Shown: one piece after another, positions 1 through 10,460 of the stretch
Numbering within the stretch: the first letter of the stretch is position 1
How the letters are laid out: the number at the start of each line of letters is the position of its first letter
NCBI RefSeq assembly: GCF_030867095.1
Contig: NC_081828.1
Location: 3,301,001 to 3,365,000, forward strand
Direction of reading: 5' to 3'
DNA length: 64,000 nucleotides
Origin: Alligator mississippiensis
Taxonomy: Eukaryota; Chordata; Crocodylia; Alligatoridae
The notes under the pieces: generated by a model
What the model was told of the DNA's origin: nothing
Database searches by the model: none
What the model saw: the letters and a program-made list of their open reading frames with translations, nothing else
Translations under genes and position numbers: made by a program

Positions 1-746
1 GGAGGCTCCTGGCTTCAGTACTCAAGCTCCGTGCACCCGGCGATTGCAGAGAACGGTAGTAGTGCAGACAGGACCCAGCCGCAACCTTGCTGAAAGCTCC
101 AGCAGCCCTGTCCTGTTACGGGGACACAGGTCCTGTATCTAGTACAGCATCAAGCCGTGCCCCAGCATGGGGGAACTGATATTACAGGCGCCAGCAGAGA
201 CAGGCCAGCATGGCAGGCGGGTCCTGGATGGCAGCTGGGAAGGGAACGGTGCCCCTTGACCCAGCCTGACCCTGCTCACACGAACCAGGGGCCCTCTGCG
301 TGCCCATCTCTGCCAATACCCAGAGCCCTGCTCTCGATGCCTGCCAGCCTGGAAGTGGGTCCTTGCAAACGCCCGGTGCCCAACCGCGGCTGGGTCTCTC
401 CGCAAGCATGGAGGAGCTTCTGCAAGTACCAGAGCAAGGAAGGGCAGGCGGAGCATTTTGGGGAGGGAGCACGGGGTGTGCACCTCCCGCTGCGGGGAAT
501 GGCAGGACAGAGCCATGACGACCTGCACCCCGAAAGGCCGGGGGTGTTGCTTTGGCACCTGGGGCGGGGGATTGCTGAGAGACCCCCAGGCCACTCCACT
601 CCCTGCTCAAAGCCATGGTGCCGTGTGGCTGCATCCTGCCCTGGGTTAAAGAGGGGTCCAAGAGCCAAGGTTGGGGGGGGGCAGGAGTGCCCTTCTCCTC
701 TGCACGAGGCTGGCCCGTGCCTCCCTCCGACCCCCAAGGTACTCAC
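1..746 (-). other. PIK3R3 intron sequence up to the left window edge
   Basis: This lies downstream of the SH3 exon donor. I looked for the next PIK3R3 exon (BH, inter-SH2 or p55-specific N-terminus) and saw nothing matching. The long reading frames here are GC-driven and low in information. Confidence 0.6.
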
Positions 747-1050
747 CTCGAAGCTGGCCGGCAGGCGCCCCGGGTGGGGCGGGTGGCACGGGCCGGGGCC
801 TGGCTTTGGGGGCGATGGCCATGACCCTGACGGGCCCCACGTACTCCACATAGGTGCCCGGGAAGTCTCCGCGCTCCTTGGTGCGCTCGTTGAGGCCGCT
901 GAGCCAGCCCTGGGGGCTCCGCTCGTCCCCCTCGGGCAGCCCTGCCACGCTCACCGTCAGCAGGTCCCCGGGGGCCAGCGCCAGGTCTTCGTCCCGCGCC
1001 TTCTGGTACTCATACAGTGCCCGGTACTGCAGCCCGTCCTGCGAGGCCAT
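747..1050 (-). CDS. PIK3R3: PIK3R3 first coding exon, p85-type SH3 domain (partial gene)
   Basis: This exon encodes the N-terminus of a class IA phosphoinositide 3-kinase regulatory subunit, which binds and stabilises the p110 catalytic subunit at the membrane. The 101 complete residues start [15 protein letters not shown] and carry a p85-type SH3 fold: ALYEY at about residues 10-14, an acidic RT loop (RDEDLAL), [24 protein letters not shown] and TYVEYVG. A proline-rich tail follows ([10 protein letters not shown]), as in the p85 PR1 segment. The exon ends in a GAG|GTGAGT donor at 747/746. The start codon has a strong context (GCCATGG). Assignment to PIK3R3 rather than PIK3R1 or PIK3R2 rests on synteny with TSPAN1 and POMGNT1 in the human order and orientation. 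Mammalian p55-gamma lacks this SH3 domain. The loop between LTV and GWL is about seven residues shorter than in p85-alpha. The rest of the gene lies left of the window. Confidence 0.85.
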
Positions 1051-1132
1051 GGCTGGCGGGGCCGGGCCGGGACCCTCACTCGTCTGGCATCGAGGGTGCG
1101 GAGAGCAGAGGAAGGTCTCGGCTTCCCCGTCT
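1051..1132 (-). other. PIK3R3: PIK3R3 5' UTR part of the SH3 exon
   Basis: A pyrimidine-rich tract ending in CCCCCGCAG gives a good splice acceptor at 1134-1133, so the exon begins at 1132. The 82 bases to the start codon are non-coding in this model. The frame stays open upstream of the ATG, so a longer N-terminus read from an unspliced transcript is formally possible, but nothing in that extension resembles a known domain. Confidence 0.65.
1076..1090 (-). other. short upstream ORF in the PIK3R3 leader
   Basis: An ATG at 1090-1088 opens a four-codon reading frame (MPDE) ending in TGA, 26 bases before the main start codon and in a different frame. If the leader is spliced as modelled, ribosomes would meet it first. 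Its effect on translation is an inference. Confidence 0.45.
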
Positions 1133-1509
1133 CTGCGGGGGCAAGAGAGGAGCTGGGTTAGGGGCTCAGCAGCTCCATCCGGTCCCAGGAGCAGGCACGA
1201 GCCGGGGTGCTGGCGGGAGGGGCCGGGAAGCCGACGGGCAGGTTGCCGGCTGGGCTGGGCACCGGCCTCTGCCCCTTTCCGGGCTGGCTCCATTGCAGCC
1301 GGGAGCGCCGAGAAAGCCGCGGGGAGGGCACCGGCGGAGGGGTGCTCCTGGCACCCCCAGCTCAGGCCCAGCCGGGACGACTCCAGTCCCTGCCCAGCTT
1401 CCTCGCCAGCCCCGGGGAGCGGAAATTAGCTGGCCGAAGGGAGAGCAGGGGTGGGCATGGGGTTGTCGGGGGGGGGAGAAGAGGGCTGCCTTTCCTCGGC
1501 TTTGAGAAC

Positions 1510-1722
1510 AAGCATGCACACACACATGCCCAAATGCACATGCACACGTTTCCATAGGCAAGCAAATGCCTGCCCACACGCCTAGACACGCACGCACACA
1601 CATGAACACACGCACTTGCTCATGCATGCACGCATGCACAAATGCACACGCACGCGCTTCCATATGCACGTTCGCGTGTGGATACACATACTCGCTCATG
1701 CACATGCACACGAAAGCTCCCC
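1510..1722. repeat. degenerate CA/TG-type alternating array 1
   Basis: About 210 bases of loosely repeated CACACATG/ATGCACAC units alternate purine and pyrimidine. Under the PIK3R3 model this lies in the first intron. Two similar arrays occur at 5.38-5.82 kb and 15.51-15.70 kb. Confidence 0.8.
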
Positions 1723-1793
1723 CCTTGGCTAACCTCCCCCGCCACCAGTGCCGCCTGCACCCCGGGGCCCCCCAACACGCGTGTGCGTCTTAC

Positions 1794-1990
1794 CACGCCA
1801 CGTCCCAGCTCCGCGGGTGGCCTGCGGAGGCTCACGCGCCCCACCCCGCGGGCTGAGGGGGCCAGGGAAGGGCTGGCTTGGCAGCTCCCCGCATCCGCCT
1901 GCCTCGTCTCCTCTCCCCCCGGGCCCTGGACTCCCGGGCTGAGCTGGAGCGCACGGCCGCGGCCTCCTGTCCCCCCTGCTCCCCCGGGCT
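1794..1990 (-). other. PIK3R3: putative non-coding first exon of PIK3R3
   Basis: The right boundary is set by a TATA box about 30 bases upstream. The left boundary is a good donor, GACGTG|GTAAGAC, at 1794/1793. The segment is GC-rich with many CpGs. Splicing to the acceptor at 1133 would remove a 0.66 kb intron that contains the CA-rich array at 1.51-1.72 kb. No transcript evidence is available, so the exact start site is an estimate. Confidence 0.5.
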
Positions 1991-2017
1991 GCCTGCCGCT
2001 CCCGCACTGCCGCACGC

Positions 2018-2043
2018 TTTATACGCTTTTTGCAGTGATGTCA
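2018..2043 (-). promoter_or_regulatory. PIK3R3 core promoter: TATA box and CRE-like site
   Basis: TATAAA reads on the minus strand at 2023-2018 and lies inside GC-rich DNA. A CRE-like TGATGTCA (TGACATCA on the minus strand) sits at 2036-2043, 13 bases further upstream. Direction and spacing fit transcription leftward into the putative first exon. Function is inferred from motifs only. Confidence 0.5.
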
Positions 2044-2101
2044 GTGGACACACCTCCTCGCTGGCTGTGCTAGCGCTGGCTGCAGTGCCGGGGGGACCAG
2101 A

Positions 2102-2288
2102 GCAGGGGCGGGGGGGCGCGGGGAAGCGGGCAGGGAGGGAAGAAAGCAGCAGGCGGAGGGGGAAAGTCAATGGAGAAGCATCCCCAGGCCATAGCCCTGG
2201 TTCAAAATACAGCAGGAGGGAGATGGGAAAGATGGATGAAAGAGCCACGGGGAGAAGGCGGAGGGAAGGGAAGGGAAGGGCCGCGCTG
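2102..2288 (+). repeat. G-rich, purine-rich tracts upstream of PIK3R3
   Basis: Several runs of three to seven G lie close together at about 2102-2165, and a GGGAA-type run follows at about 2262-2282. The plus strand could form G-quadruplexes. The tracts lie directly upstream of the putative promoter. Confidence 0.4.
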
Positions 2289-2397
2289 GGGGAGGCGTGA
2301 GGCCCACTCAGATGCAGGCCAAGCCAAGAGAGCCGGGGTGGGCGGCCGGGCGAGTCTCCAGGCCCCGGGGAGCAGAGGCAGGGAGAGTCGCGGCTCC

Positions 2398-2790
2398 ACA
2401 TCCAGCCCCTTGTCGGAGACAGGATTCAGACAAACCCATTGTCCAGCTTCTGAGCACAACTACTGTCACCCCCGATGCAGCGCCGGGCGTTGCACCCGAG
2501 CCTGCCGCAGCCGGAGCAGGGGGGCCGCGGCGCCCGTCGGCCTGATGCTGTAAACGATGCTCCAGAGACCCCAGGCCGAAGCTGTGCCCCTGCTGCGGAG
2601 GAAGGAAACGCCCCCAGTCCAAACCAGTCTGACTATGGGGTACAATCCCTTCCTGCCCCCAGTGCAGCGTCGGGCTGAGCCTGAGCGCGGAGGCAAGACC
2701 CTCCAGCCAGGACCCTGCGGGGTTGGTGCCAGGATCCAGCCCGGTCCCATCCCCCTCTGGGGGAGGCTTCAAAACCCTCTGACATGTCGG
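2398..2790 (-). repeat. CR1-like 3' region repeat, copy A
   Basis: GC-rich sequence with landmarks such as AGGAAGG, CTTCCTGCCCCCAGTGCAGC and GGCAAGACC in the order seen in the internal 3' untranslated part of sauropsid CR1 elements, read in reverse. It is clearly homologous to copies at 2985-3360 and 62250-62680. The CR1 assignment is by resemblance only. Confidence 0.5.
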
Positions 2791-2984
2791 GGTGTCTCCA
2801 GAGCGGGGGGTGATGCCAGCCCCAGTGCGAGGGAATCGGCTCCCAACTGGGTGCGGGGGTCCCAGGGCTGCCCCGGTCACGACAGCTCGGCTCTAGGTCC
2901 GGAGCCTGATGGGACCCCGACCCTGCCTGGGCTGGTCCCAGTACCCCCCCAAGCGCAGGGATAACACTAGAGCCGTGGGGCTGG

Positions 2985-3360
2985 CAGGGGTCGCATCCAG
3001 TCCAACCCCCTGCCTGAGGCAGGACCAGCCCCAGACGATGCCCAGCCTCTGAGCAAAATGAGCGTCACCCCTGACACAGCACCAGGCATCGCACCCGAAA
3101 TCTGCCCCAGGGAAAGCAGGGGGGCAGTGGAGGCCAATGTCCTGCTGATGTAAAAAGCTGTTAATATGCAGCCCAGACACCACAGGGAGAGGCCGTGCCC
3201 CTGCTACAGAGGAAGGCAAAACCCACCAGTCCAGACCAGTCTGACCCCCTTCCTGCCCCCAGTGTAGCATCGGGCTGAGCCTGAGTGCAGGGGCAAGACC
3301 CTCCAGCCAGGACCCTCCGGTTTGGTCCCAGCAGGAGCACTGGCACAGCCCAGCGTCCAC
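2985..3360 (-). repeat. CR1-like 3' region repeat, copy B
   Basis: This begins with the CR1-type phrase CATCCAGTCCAACCCCCTGC and continues with the same landmarks as copy A, including the AGGAAGGCAAA and CTTCCTGCCCCCAGTG stretches. It follows copy A in the same orientation with about 200 bases between them, so the two are separate insertions or a local duplication. Confidence 0.55.
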
Positions 3361-4091
3361 CCACAGCGCCCTGTCCATCCATCCCTGTAACTCCGGGGAA
3401 AGCCGGTGGGGAAAGAAACGGAGCTGATAGCAGCCCCTCGGGTGCCCGAGGCTGGGCAGCTGCTCCCTGCACTTACCGAGGCCTCGATCCCCACAGGTCA
3501 GCACCCGCTTAGGGCGACGGGACCCCACCAAAGCCAACGTGGGGGCTGAAAGCACGCTCCGGGCCTCCGGCTTCGGCTGCAGCGATAACCCGTGCAGCAT
3601 GTGTCAAGCTGCCCTTCACAGAGCCGCTGGCACCGGGCAGAGGGAGCTAATCATTAACCACCGCCCGGCTGCAGATGGGGAAACGCGCTCACTACCCAGG
3701 CTTTGGTGCCAGCCAGCAGCAGCCCAGTGGGGCCGTATCAGGGATGCTTGGACATCTAGGACGGGAGGAAGGGTCCGAGGGATGGGGAGAGGTTGTGCTC
3801 GTGTCTGTCTGGGGCTGGGGACAGTCATGGTCACACGCAGGCCGTGGGGTAGGCGGGGACAGGCCATCATGGGGACATTGAAACTGGAAGGGACCCCCCC
3901 ATGCATCCTTTGCTCTGCCACAGACTTCCTGCTCAGCCTGAGGCACATCACTTAGCCTGGATCTACCTCCCCCCTGCTCCATACCAGGGGTTCGTGCCTC
4001 AGTGACCAGGACACGCTCAGGCTCACGTGTGTGGGTGGCCACATCCAAGTCAGCAGCAGCCCCCTCCTGCCCTAACCAGGCCCAGGCCCAG
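3361..4091. other. intergenic, no gene seen
   Basis: GC-rich sequence without recognisable exons. A GATGGGGAAAC stretch near 3675 recalls MIR-like SINEs, but it is too short to call. Confidence 0.6.
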
Positions 4092-4165
4092 GCCCCAGGG
4101 TGCTAGGCGCTGTACAAACACATAGCTGAGGCACAGCCGCCTGCCCAAAGCATCACGCTCCATCC
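4092..4165 (+). repeat. MIR/CORE-like SINE fragment
   Basis: It contains GGTGCTAGGCGCTGTACAAA followed by a CTGCCCAAAG stretch, a pattern common in ancient amniote MIR-like SINEs. Related pieces lie at about 5050 and 51588. Short and diverged. Confidence 0.4.
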
Positions 4166-5049
4166 AAGCAGGCAAAGGCTCTGCTTGGGTTGATCCTTTT
4201 TTGGCTTTCTGGGTTGGGCTTCTCCAGCGATCTGGGATGGATGGATGAGTCCCATGAGCTCAACAAGCAGCAGGAACTGGCGGGGGCCGGTCCTGCCTTC
4301 CACGAGGATGGGATCTTTATCGCGGGAGTGGCCCAGAGCTTGGGGCACAGGCAGGGAGCCTGCAATGGGAGCAGCTGGGGGAGAAGATGCCTTCGCCCCC
4401 GGGAACCTGTTGGAAGAGAAACCCAAGGCTGGGAGCGGAGCAGGGATCCAGCCCCAGATCGTGCTCTGCAAAGCAACCAACTGGGAGCTTCCCCGTGCGA
4501 AAACTCACCCAGGATGTTGGCAAATGCAGCCGATAGTGAGACTGAGGATCCCAGCTCGAGTCTCAGCCGTCTTTGTGGCTTGATCCTGGCCAGTTTTCAA
4601 GGACTTGGGCTCCAGGGTAAGGCTGAGGCCGGACAACTTGGTGCATGGCTGGCTTGGTGCCCAGGCCCTGCATTGCTGGGGCAGCTCTCTCCAGCTGCCC
4701 TGAGCCTCACCGGGGGTCCTGTTGGCCCAAAGTCAAGTCCGCCTGCTCCCTCCTCTCTGAATGCAGTTATGGGGCACAAAAGCCACTCTCTTGCCAGGTC
4801 TCCTTGGCTTCCAGCCCATTCATCTGGCTGGCACCAGGCACAGGACCCCCTTCCCGAGCCAGGAATAAGAGTCTGGGACCCAGAGAGAGCACCGTGTGTG
4901 CATCTCCCCCACCACCCTGCAAGCTGGCACAAAATGGGCGCAGCTGTGACTGCAGGCAGAGGAGGGGCATCTCCATTAAAGACACGGCAGGGTACCCGCT
5001 GTCACCACTCAGCCTCTCTTGCCTGGCTTGTTTGCCTCTGTTTGTAGCA

Positions 5050-5115
5050 GACGGTGCTAGCTATCATGGTGCCAGGTGCTGTACAAGTAGAAGCTGCCCG
5101 CCTCTGAATTGCAGA
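5050..5115 (+). repeat. MIR/CORE-like SINE fragment
   Basis: A GGTGCCAGGTGCTGTACAAG stretch matches the landmark of the fragment near 4.09 kb and is followed by a GCTGCCCGCCTC tract. Short and diverged. Confidence 0.35.
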
Positions 5116-5374
5116 GCATCAGGACTGAGCTCTGTAGCCTGGGGCCGGGGAGCACCAGGGCAGCCCGGGTGTCATGTTAACGAGGGGGGAGGCTGGTGCT
5201 GGCAGGGATCAGGTGTGAGCAGGGGCGGGAACGCCTGGGCTGGTGGGGAGCAGAAACGTGCCCTGGACTGAAAGCAACTGCCTCCTTCCAAAGGCTTCTC
5301 TCCTGCCGCGCCAGCGCCTGGCAGCGGCCACCCGGGTCCCCCGGCCAGGACGCCTGCTCAAAGGATGCCTCAAA

Positions 5375-5825
5375 TTGTGGCAGGAACATGCACATACATG
5401 TGCGCACATGGCACGCACCAACATGCAGATATGCACATGCCACTGCATGCATGCATGTGCATGCCAACACATGCACACATACACATGCCACCACGCACAC
5501 ACCTGCACCCTCAATGCACATGCACGTGCTACTGCACACACACATCAATGCCTGCATGTATGCATATGCCGTTGGACACATACCTGCACACGCCATTGCA
5601 CACACACTTGCACATGCCACTGTGTGCACTCACATACCAATGCATGCACACCTGCACACACCACTGGATGCGTGTGCACATGCAGGTGTGTGTATGCACA
5701 CATGTGCATGCATAGACCTACATGCATGTACACGCACACCTGAACATGCACATGCACGTGCATGCACCTGTAGTCATACACACAAGTGTGCGTGTGTGCA
5801 TGTACACACATACCCATGGCTGCAG
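5375..5825. repeat. degenerate CA/TG-type alternating array 2 (about 450 bp)
   Basis: This is the largest of three similar arrays. Imperfect units such as CACATGCACATG and TGCATGCATG run for about 450 bases with nearly continuous purine-pyrimidine alternation and many GCATGC palindromes. Reading frames through it give only His/Thr/Cys-rich peptides on both strands, typical of simple repeats rather than protein. It has Z-DNA potential. Confidence 0.85.
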
Positions 5826-7600
5826 TAGCTCCATCCCAGCACCTCAGGGAAAGGCTGATGAGGATCGCAGCGGCCCTCTGCCTTGGGCAGAGTCCCGAAC
5901 TGGTGACCAGATCCAGGCCTCCCAGCCCCGTACAGAGGCTAAGCCAACCCCCAGGACCCCCCTTTCGCTGCAAAGTGGGGCTTTGCTCTGGGGCAGGGGG
6001 CCAGGGCCTGCCCCGGTGGGACTCGTGCCCTCCCAAGCTACAGGAGGTGATTGCCCCGTGCTCCCGCCTGGCAGGTGCCCCTGCTCAGTCTTTGCCCCCC
6101 ATGACGTGCTGGGAAAAATCCCAGGCTGGGAACGTAAAAGGCGCCACGGCCCAGCTTGGGTTTAATGCAGGAGAGGCGTGAATGATTCATGGGCGACATA
6201 ACCCCGAGGGGAGAGAGAGCTGCTGAGATACGGAGCCAGGCCACGGTTAATATTTAATGGCCCGGGACGAATCCACAGAGCTCACGCGAAGCAGCTCAGG
6301 CAGAGCCGGCCCCGCATTGCGGGGGGAGGCATCGTTGCTCTCAGGGAGACCCCTGCCCCAGCCAGTGCCACGTGGATGGTTCCCCTCCGCTGGGTTTTGG
6401 CTCAGAGAAACCAGCCTGGGCAGGCAGGTCAGCTGTCACCCGCCCCAGGGCATTCACACGGCAGTTTGAGTCCCGCACCAGCAGCACTGCAATTCCTAAT
6501 TAATCGGGTAATTCATCCCCAAGATGCAGCTCCTTTCTCCTCTCCTTCCCTATCCAGCAGCCCTGGACCACGGTTGCCCCGGGCATTCCCGTCAGCGAGC
6601 TGCCGGAGCCCATGGGAGGCAGCCGCTCGCTCCTTCCTAACCAGCTCCAAGTTTCCAAACTCCAAGCTTTGCATGAGACGAGGGCCAGGAAAGGCCAAGG
6701 CATGGGCCGTCGGAGCCAGGAAGAGGAGGCAAGCTCCGGGGTGACGTTCCCGCAGAGACGTGGCCTGAGGCTGCTTCTGAATGGACCTGTCTTGGAAAAA
6801 GGCAGGTGGGCCTCAGGGGGAGAGGAGATCCTGCCCCACGCTGGTACCCGATGGCTCCAGTGCTGTCATTAATCTCGGGGTGTCTCCGCGACCAAGGCCG
6901 TGCATATGCCTATGACCTGCCTTTGATCTGCCGGGCACCAGGGACCTGCAGGAGCTAAATCTAGCCTGATTTTACCCTGCTGCAGCTGGCATGGGGTGTA
7001 AATCAGTGGTCCCTTGAGCCTGGCATGACACCGCACCATGGGGCTGAATGATCCCTTCCGCTCGGCACCGAGCAGGGCCAGGCTGGGAGAAGATGTGCAG
7101 CGGCAGGTGGAGATGGGGAAACCGAGGCAGAGACACCCACCCCCCTGGATCCCAGATCTGCCGGCCTTGCCAGGGGACCTGCTCCAGCCCTGTCCCCCTC
7201 ATTAGGGAGCAAATTCTTTCCAGCCCCCAACCTGCATCTCCCATGCGGCAGCTGCGCCCATTGCTCTGTGCACCCAGGGAACCGTCAATCCCGGTCCCTT
7301 TAAACCTCCCACATTTGGCATGCGTCCACCCCCTGGCCCCTCTTCCCCTGGCTCAGGAACCTCAGGTCTTCCAGCCGGGACAGAGCTCATGGTCCAGCCA
7401 GCACGGAGCCACAGAGACACTGACGGCCGGCTGCGCCCTCAGCCCCGGGGGAAAACCCGAGGCCTGAGACGGTGGCTCCGAGGCTGCGTCGCGGGCTGTG
7501 ATGGGTGTTGACGACTCTGGGAGCAGTAGGGGAAAGTTCTCGGAGTGGGTATGGACTGAACCCCTGCTCTAGCATGGTGCTTCCACCACTACCTCTGCCT
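5826..7600. other. intergenic, no gene seen
   Basis: No exon-like reading frame with good splice sites was recognised. AT-rich homeobox-type words occur at about 6248 (TTAATATTTAAT) and 6494 (CCTAATTAAT). A MIR-like AGATGGGGAAACCGAGGCAG stretch is at about 7111. Confidence 0.55.
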
Positions 7601-7700
7601 GCTAGGCCCATTTCGCAGATGAGGAAACTGAGGAATGGTGACAGCAATGTGCCCAAGGCCCCCAGCAGAGCTGGGGAAGAGACCCCCATTGCTCCAGATC
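7601..7700 (+). repeat. MIR-like SINE fragment
   Basis: It carries GATGAGGAAACTGAGG, then ATGTGCCCAAGG and CAGAGCTGGG, in the order and spacing of the MIR core. Ancient and diverged. Confidence 0.6.
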
Positions 7701-10139
7701 CTAGTCCAGCCCCACGCTTGCTGCTGTGGTATGAGATGGGTTTTCAGCTCCATCTCTCCGTGCCCTGAGCCCCAGCACACACCGGCTCAGAGCAGAGAAG
7801 GAAGGCGGGGTGAGGGGGAAGCGATCCTGGCTTGCATGGTCCTGCTTTGCTGGGGGATAGAGAGAGAGAGCTCCTCTCCTCCCTCCACCCGCGGCTCTTT
7901 GGCAGCAGGAAGCTTTCGTGCCACGGGTTGGCTTCGGGCTCCAGGCTGCGGTGGGGCCGGCTCACAGCAGGATGCCCCTCCACCTGCCCAGCTTGCACGC
8001 AAGGCCTCCCAGGCGCTCCGGCTGCGTTAGGCACGCTTCCCCGGGCAGGCGCCGGGGAGCACGGGAGACCGGCCATGAGCAGGCATCTCCGCCCGAGCTC
8101 AGCAGAGCTGCCCCTCCATGCCCCGGGCAGCTGCAAGAGAAGGGCAGACCCCCAGCCTGGCCCTGCAGCTTCTCAGCGCAGCCCCTCTGCCACTGCCCAG
8201 CCCCAGGGACATGGTCTCCTCTCCAGCTGTCCTGGGACTGCCCCGGGCACTCAGGATAGCATTTCTGCAGCCAACCTGCCCCTGCTCAGGCTGCTCTCCA
8301 TAGCTCCCAGCCAGCCTGGCCTGGCCTCCTCTGCGCTTGGGGAGAGAAGCTGACTTGGCCTCGACACCTAGTATACAACGTGCCTGCAAATGCCCCCAGC
8401 CCCCTGCCCTCAAAGGGCATCTCCATCAGAGGGCAGCTCCCACCCCAGCAAGCTCCCGGCAGCCGCCTCTGCTAACACAGGGGTTAGGCATCATCTCTCC
8501 TTTTACATGGCCTGGAGGTCCCAGGATTGACATTACCCTTTCTCAGGCCCCTGCTACATGTTGCATATATCACGCAATTTGCTGCTGAGTGGTGCAATAA
8601 ATGTAGGCCGACCAGGCCTGCAAAGCGATTTGCACGGGATAAAAATGACCTGACAGCTACACAAAGAGCTGAGCGGCTCTGAAGTAAGTGCCTGGAAACC
8701 TGGTTTCTAGCCAGCTTGAAGCATGTGGCAGGGCCCTTTGGGGACGCGGCCGTTTGCCAGGGCTCTTCTCCTCCGTGGAGACCAGTATTTAGCAGCAGCT
8801 TGGGCTTTAGGTCAGCAGGAGCAAGAAGGCAAGTCAGACGCAGATTAGGCTCTGCCCCTGCTCTCTGCAGCTGTAACTCTGGAAAAAAAACCAAAAAACC
8901 CTTCATAATCTCGTTCAAAAACAAGGCACGTATTATATTTGGGGGCGCGTTATCGATCAGAAAAGATGGCGTGGCAGCATGCTGCAGCCAGACCCGGCGC
9001 TTTCCATCCCGGGGAGCGAGCAGAGCTTTTGTGGGAGAAGCCTCTTTACTATGTAAAATACAGCCTGCCAGCCCCATGGTAGCAGCTTGTAGCCAGGTGC
9101 GTTCAGGACCGCCGCATCCGAGTGGGAAGGAAATAGGCCCTTTAAGCGGGGATTGCTGTGGCAACAGGCTCCTTCCTGTACATCCCGGGGTGCCCATCAC
9201 TGCAGCCTCTGGCCTTCCAGCAAGAGCAAAGATGCTGCTGGGGATGGCGGGGTGCTCCTCGGTGGCTGGGCTGCTGTGAGGGAGGCAGCGGGGACGCCCT
9301 GGCTGTAGGTCTCAGGGGGCTTTGGAGGTTTCCCTGTCCCTTATTCTCGGGACCAGGTCTAGCCGAGGAGAGGCCTTGCAGTGCTTCTCTATGCTCGACT
9401 CACCCCATCTCTGGCCCCAGTAAAGCAATGGGAGGGCACAGGCGCGGGCACAGTCTGGCAGGGCCGGGGCGGTTTGGTGGCAATGCCATGGGGCTGCTTA
9501 AAAAGGTTTTGTGCCTCAGTTTCCCCTCTGCCCCCTCCCCACCCAAATGCCCACGTCCTTGGCTGCAATCAGCTACACAGCCCACGTGCCAATCCCCAGG
9601 CTTCCCCTGTGTCACTGACTGTGGGACCTCCCATACCCACATATACATGCTGGTACATACCCCACTCCCACCCAGGGGGGCAGCTTTGGACTGGGAGTGG
9701 GAAAAGGAAGGGCAGGGGGTCACAACAAAGCCCCCCATCCTTTTTTGTCCATCTCAGAAGCCCATAGCTAGCAGCAACCTCTGTGAAGACCCCGTCTGCA
9801 GCCCCCCCGACTGCCTTCCAGCCCTCATGTGGGTCAGTGTGATCTCAACCCCGCTTCGCGGACGGGGCAGGAGACGTGAGTGCCAAGCTCCAGGTCACGG
9901 AGGGAGGCTGTGTTAGAGCAAGGAAGCGTGCCCGGCTCTTCTCAGCCCCCGGCTGGCTCCCTCCCCCTGCATCCAGCTTGCCCAGCAGCCGACTCTGCTT
10001 ATTAGTAGTTGTCATGAATCTTCGGAGAGTTAGGTTCCCAGGCAGCACGGGGCTGCCCCAGGCACTCAGGGGGATGATGCTCTGCGCCCATCCTCACCCT
10101 ACCAGCCCCCGGCTCAGCTCCCGGACTGTGCTGCTTCCC
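7701..10139. other. intergenic, no gene seen
   Basis: Mostly GC-rich single-copy sequence without repeat landmarks or supportable exons. A less GC-rich stretch at about 8560-9150 has no coding signal. Confidence 0.55.
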
Positions 10140-10420
10140 TCTAGCCTCCGCGGCCCTTAAGAAATGACCTGTGGAGCAATCGCTGGTTCATTGCCCCAAA
10201 GCAATCGCCAAGGCCTCTTGCAATTACACAGGGTCGTTATGAAAAGCAAGGCTCCAATTAGCCAAGAGGAATGGCCTGGAATTGCCTCTTAGCCTTTGAG
10301 ACCTTCCCGGTTCACTTATGAAATGGGAGATGATCTGCAGGCAGCTGGATATGGGGAGGCCTAAAAGCATCTCGCAGAGCTATGCGTGACTGTGAGCAGA
10401 TCTAGGGTTTTAGAAAAAAG
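10140..10420. promoter_or_regulatory. candidate conserved non-coding element
   Basis: Low-repeat sequence with two CAATCGC words 33 bases apart (10177 and 10202) and several ATTA-core words (GCAATTACAC, CCAATTAGCC) in a GC-rich neighbourhood. No coding potential. Calling it regulatory is a guess from composition and motifs. Confidence 0.2.
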
Positions 10421-10460
10421 GGTGCAAAGGATGTGGTGCATCATAACACACAACACAACA

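Noticed and set aside
157-1161. 334-codon plus-strand reading frame overlapping the SH3 exon
   Set aside because: It is the antisense shadow of the GC-rich SH3 exon. It has no recognisable domain, and its open length is explained by base composition.
5365-5828. Long His/Thr/Cys-rich reading frames in the CA-rich array
   Set aside because: They occur in several frames and on both strands, as expected from a simple repeat.
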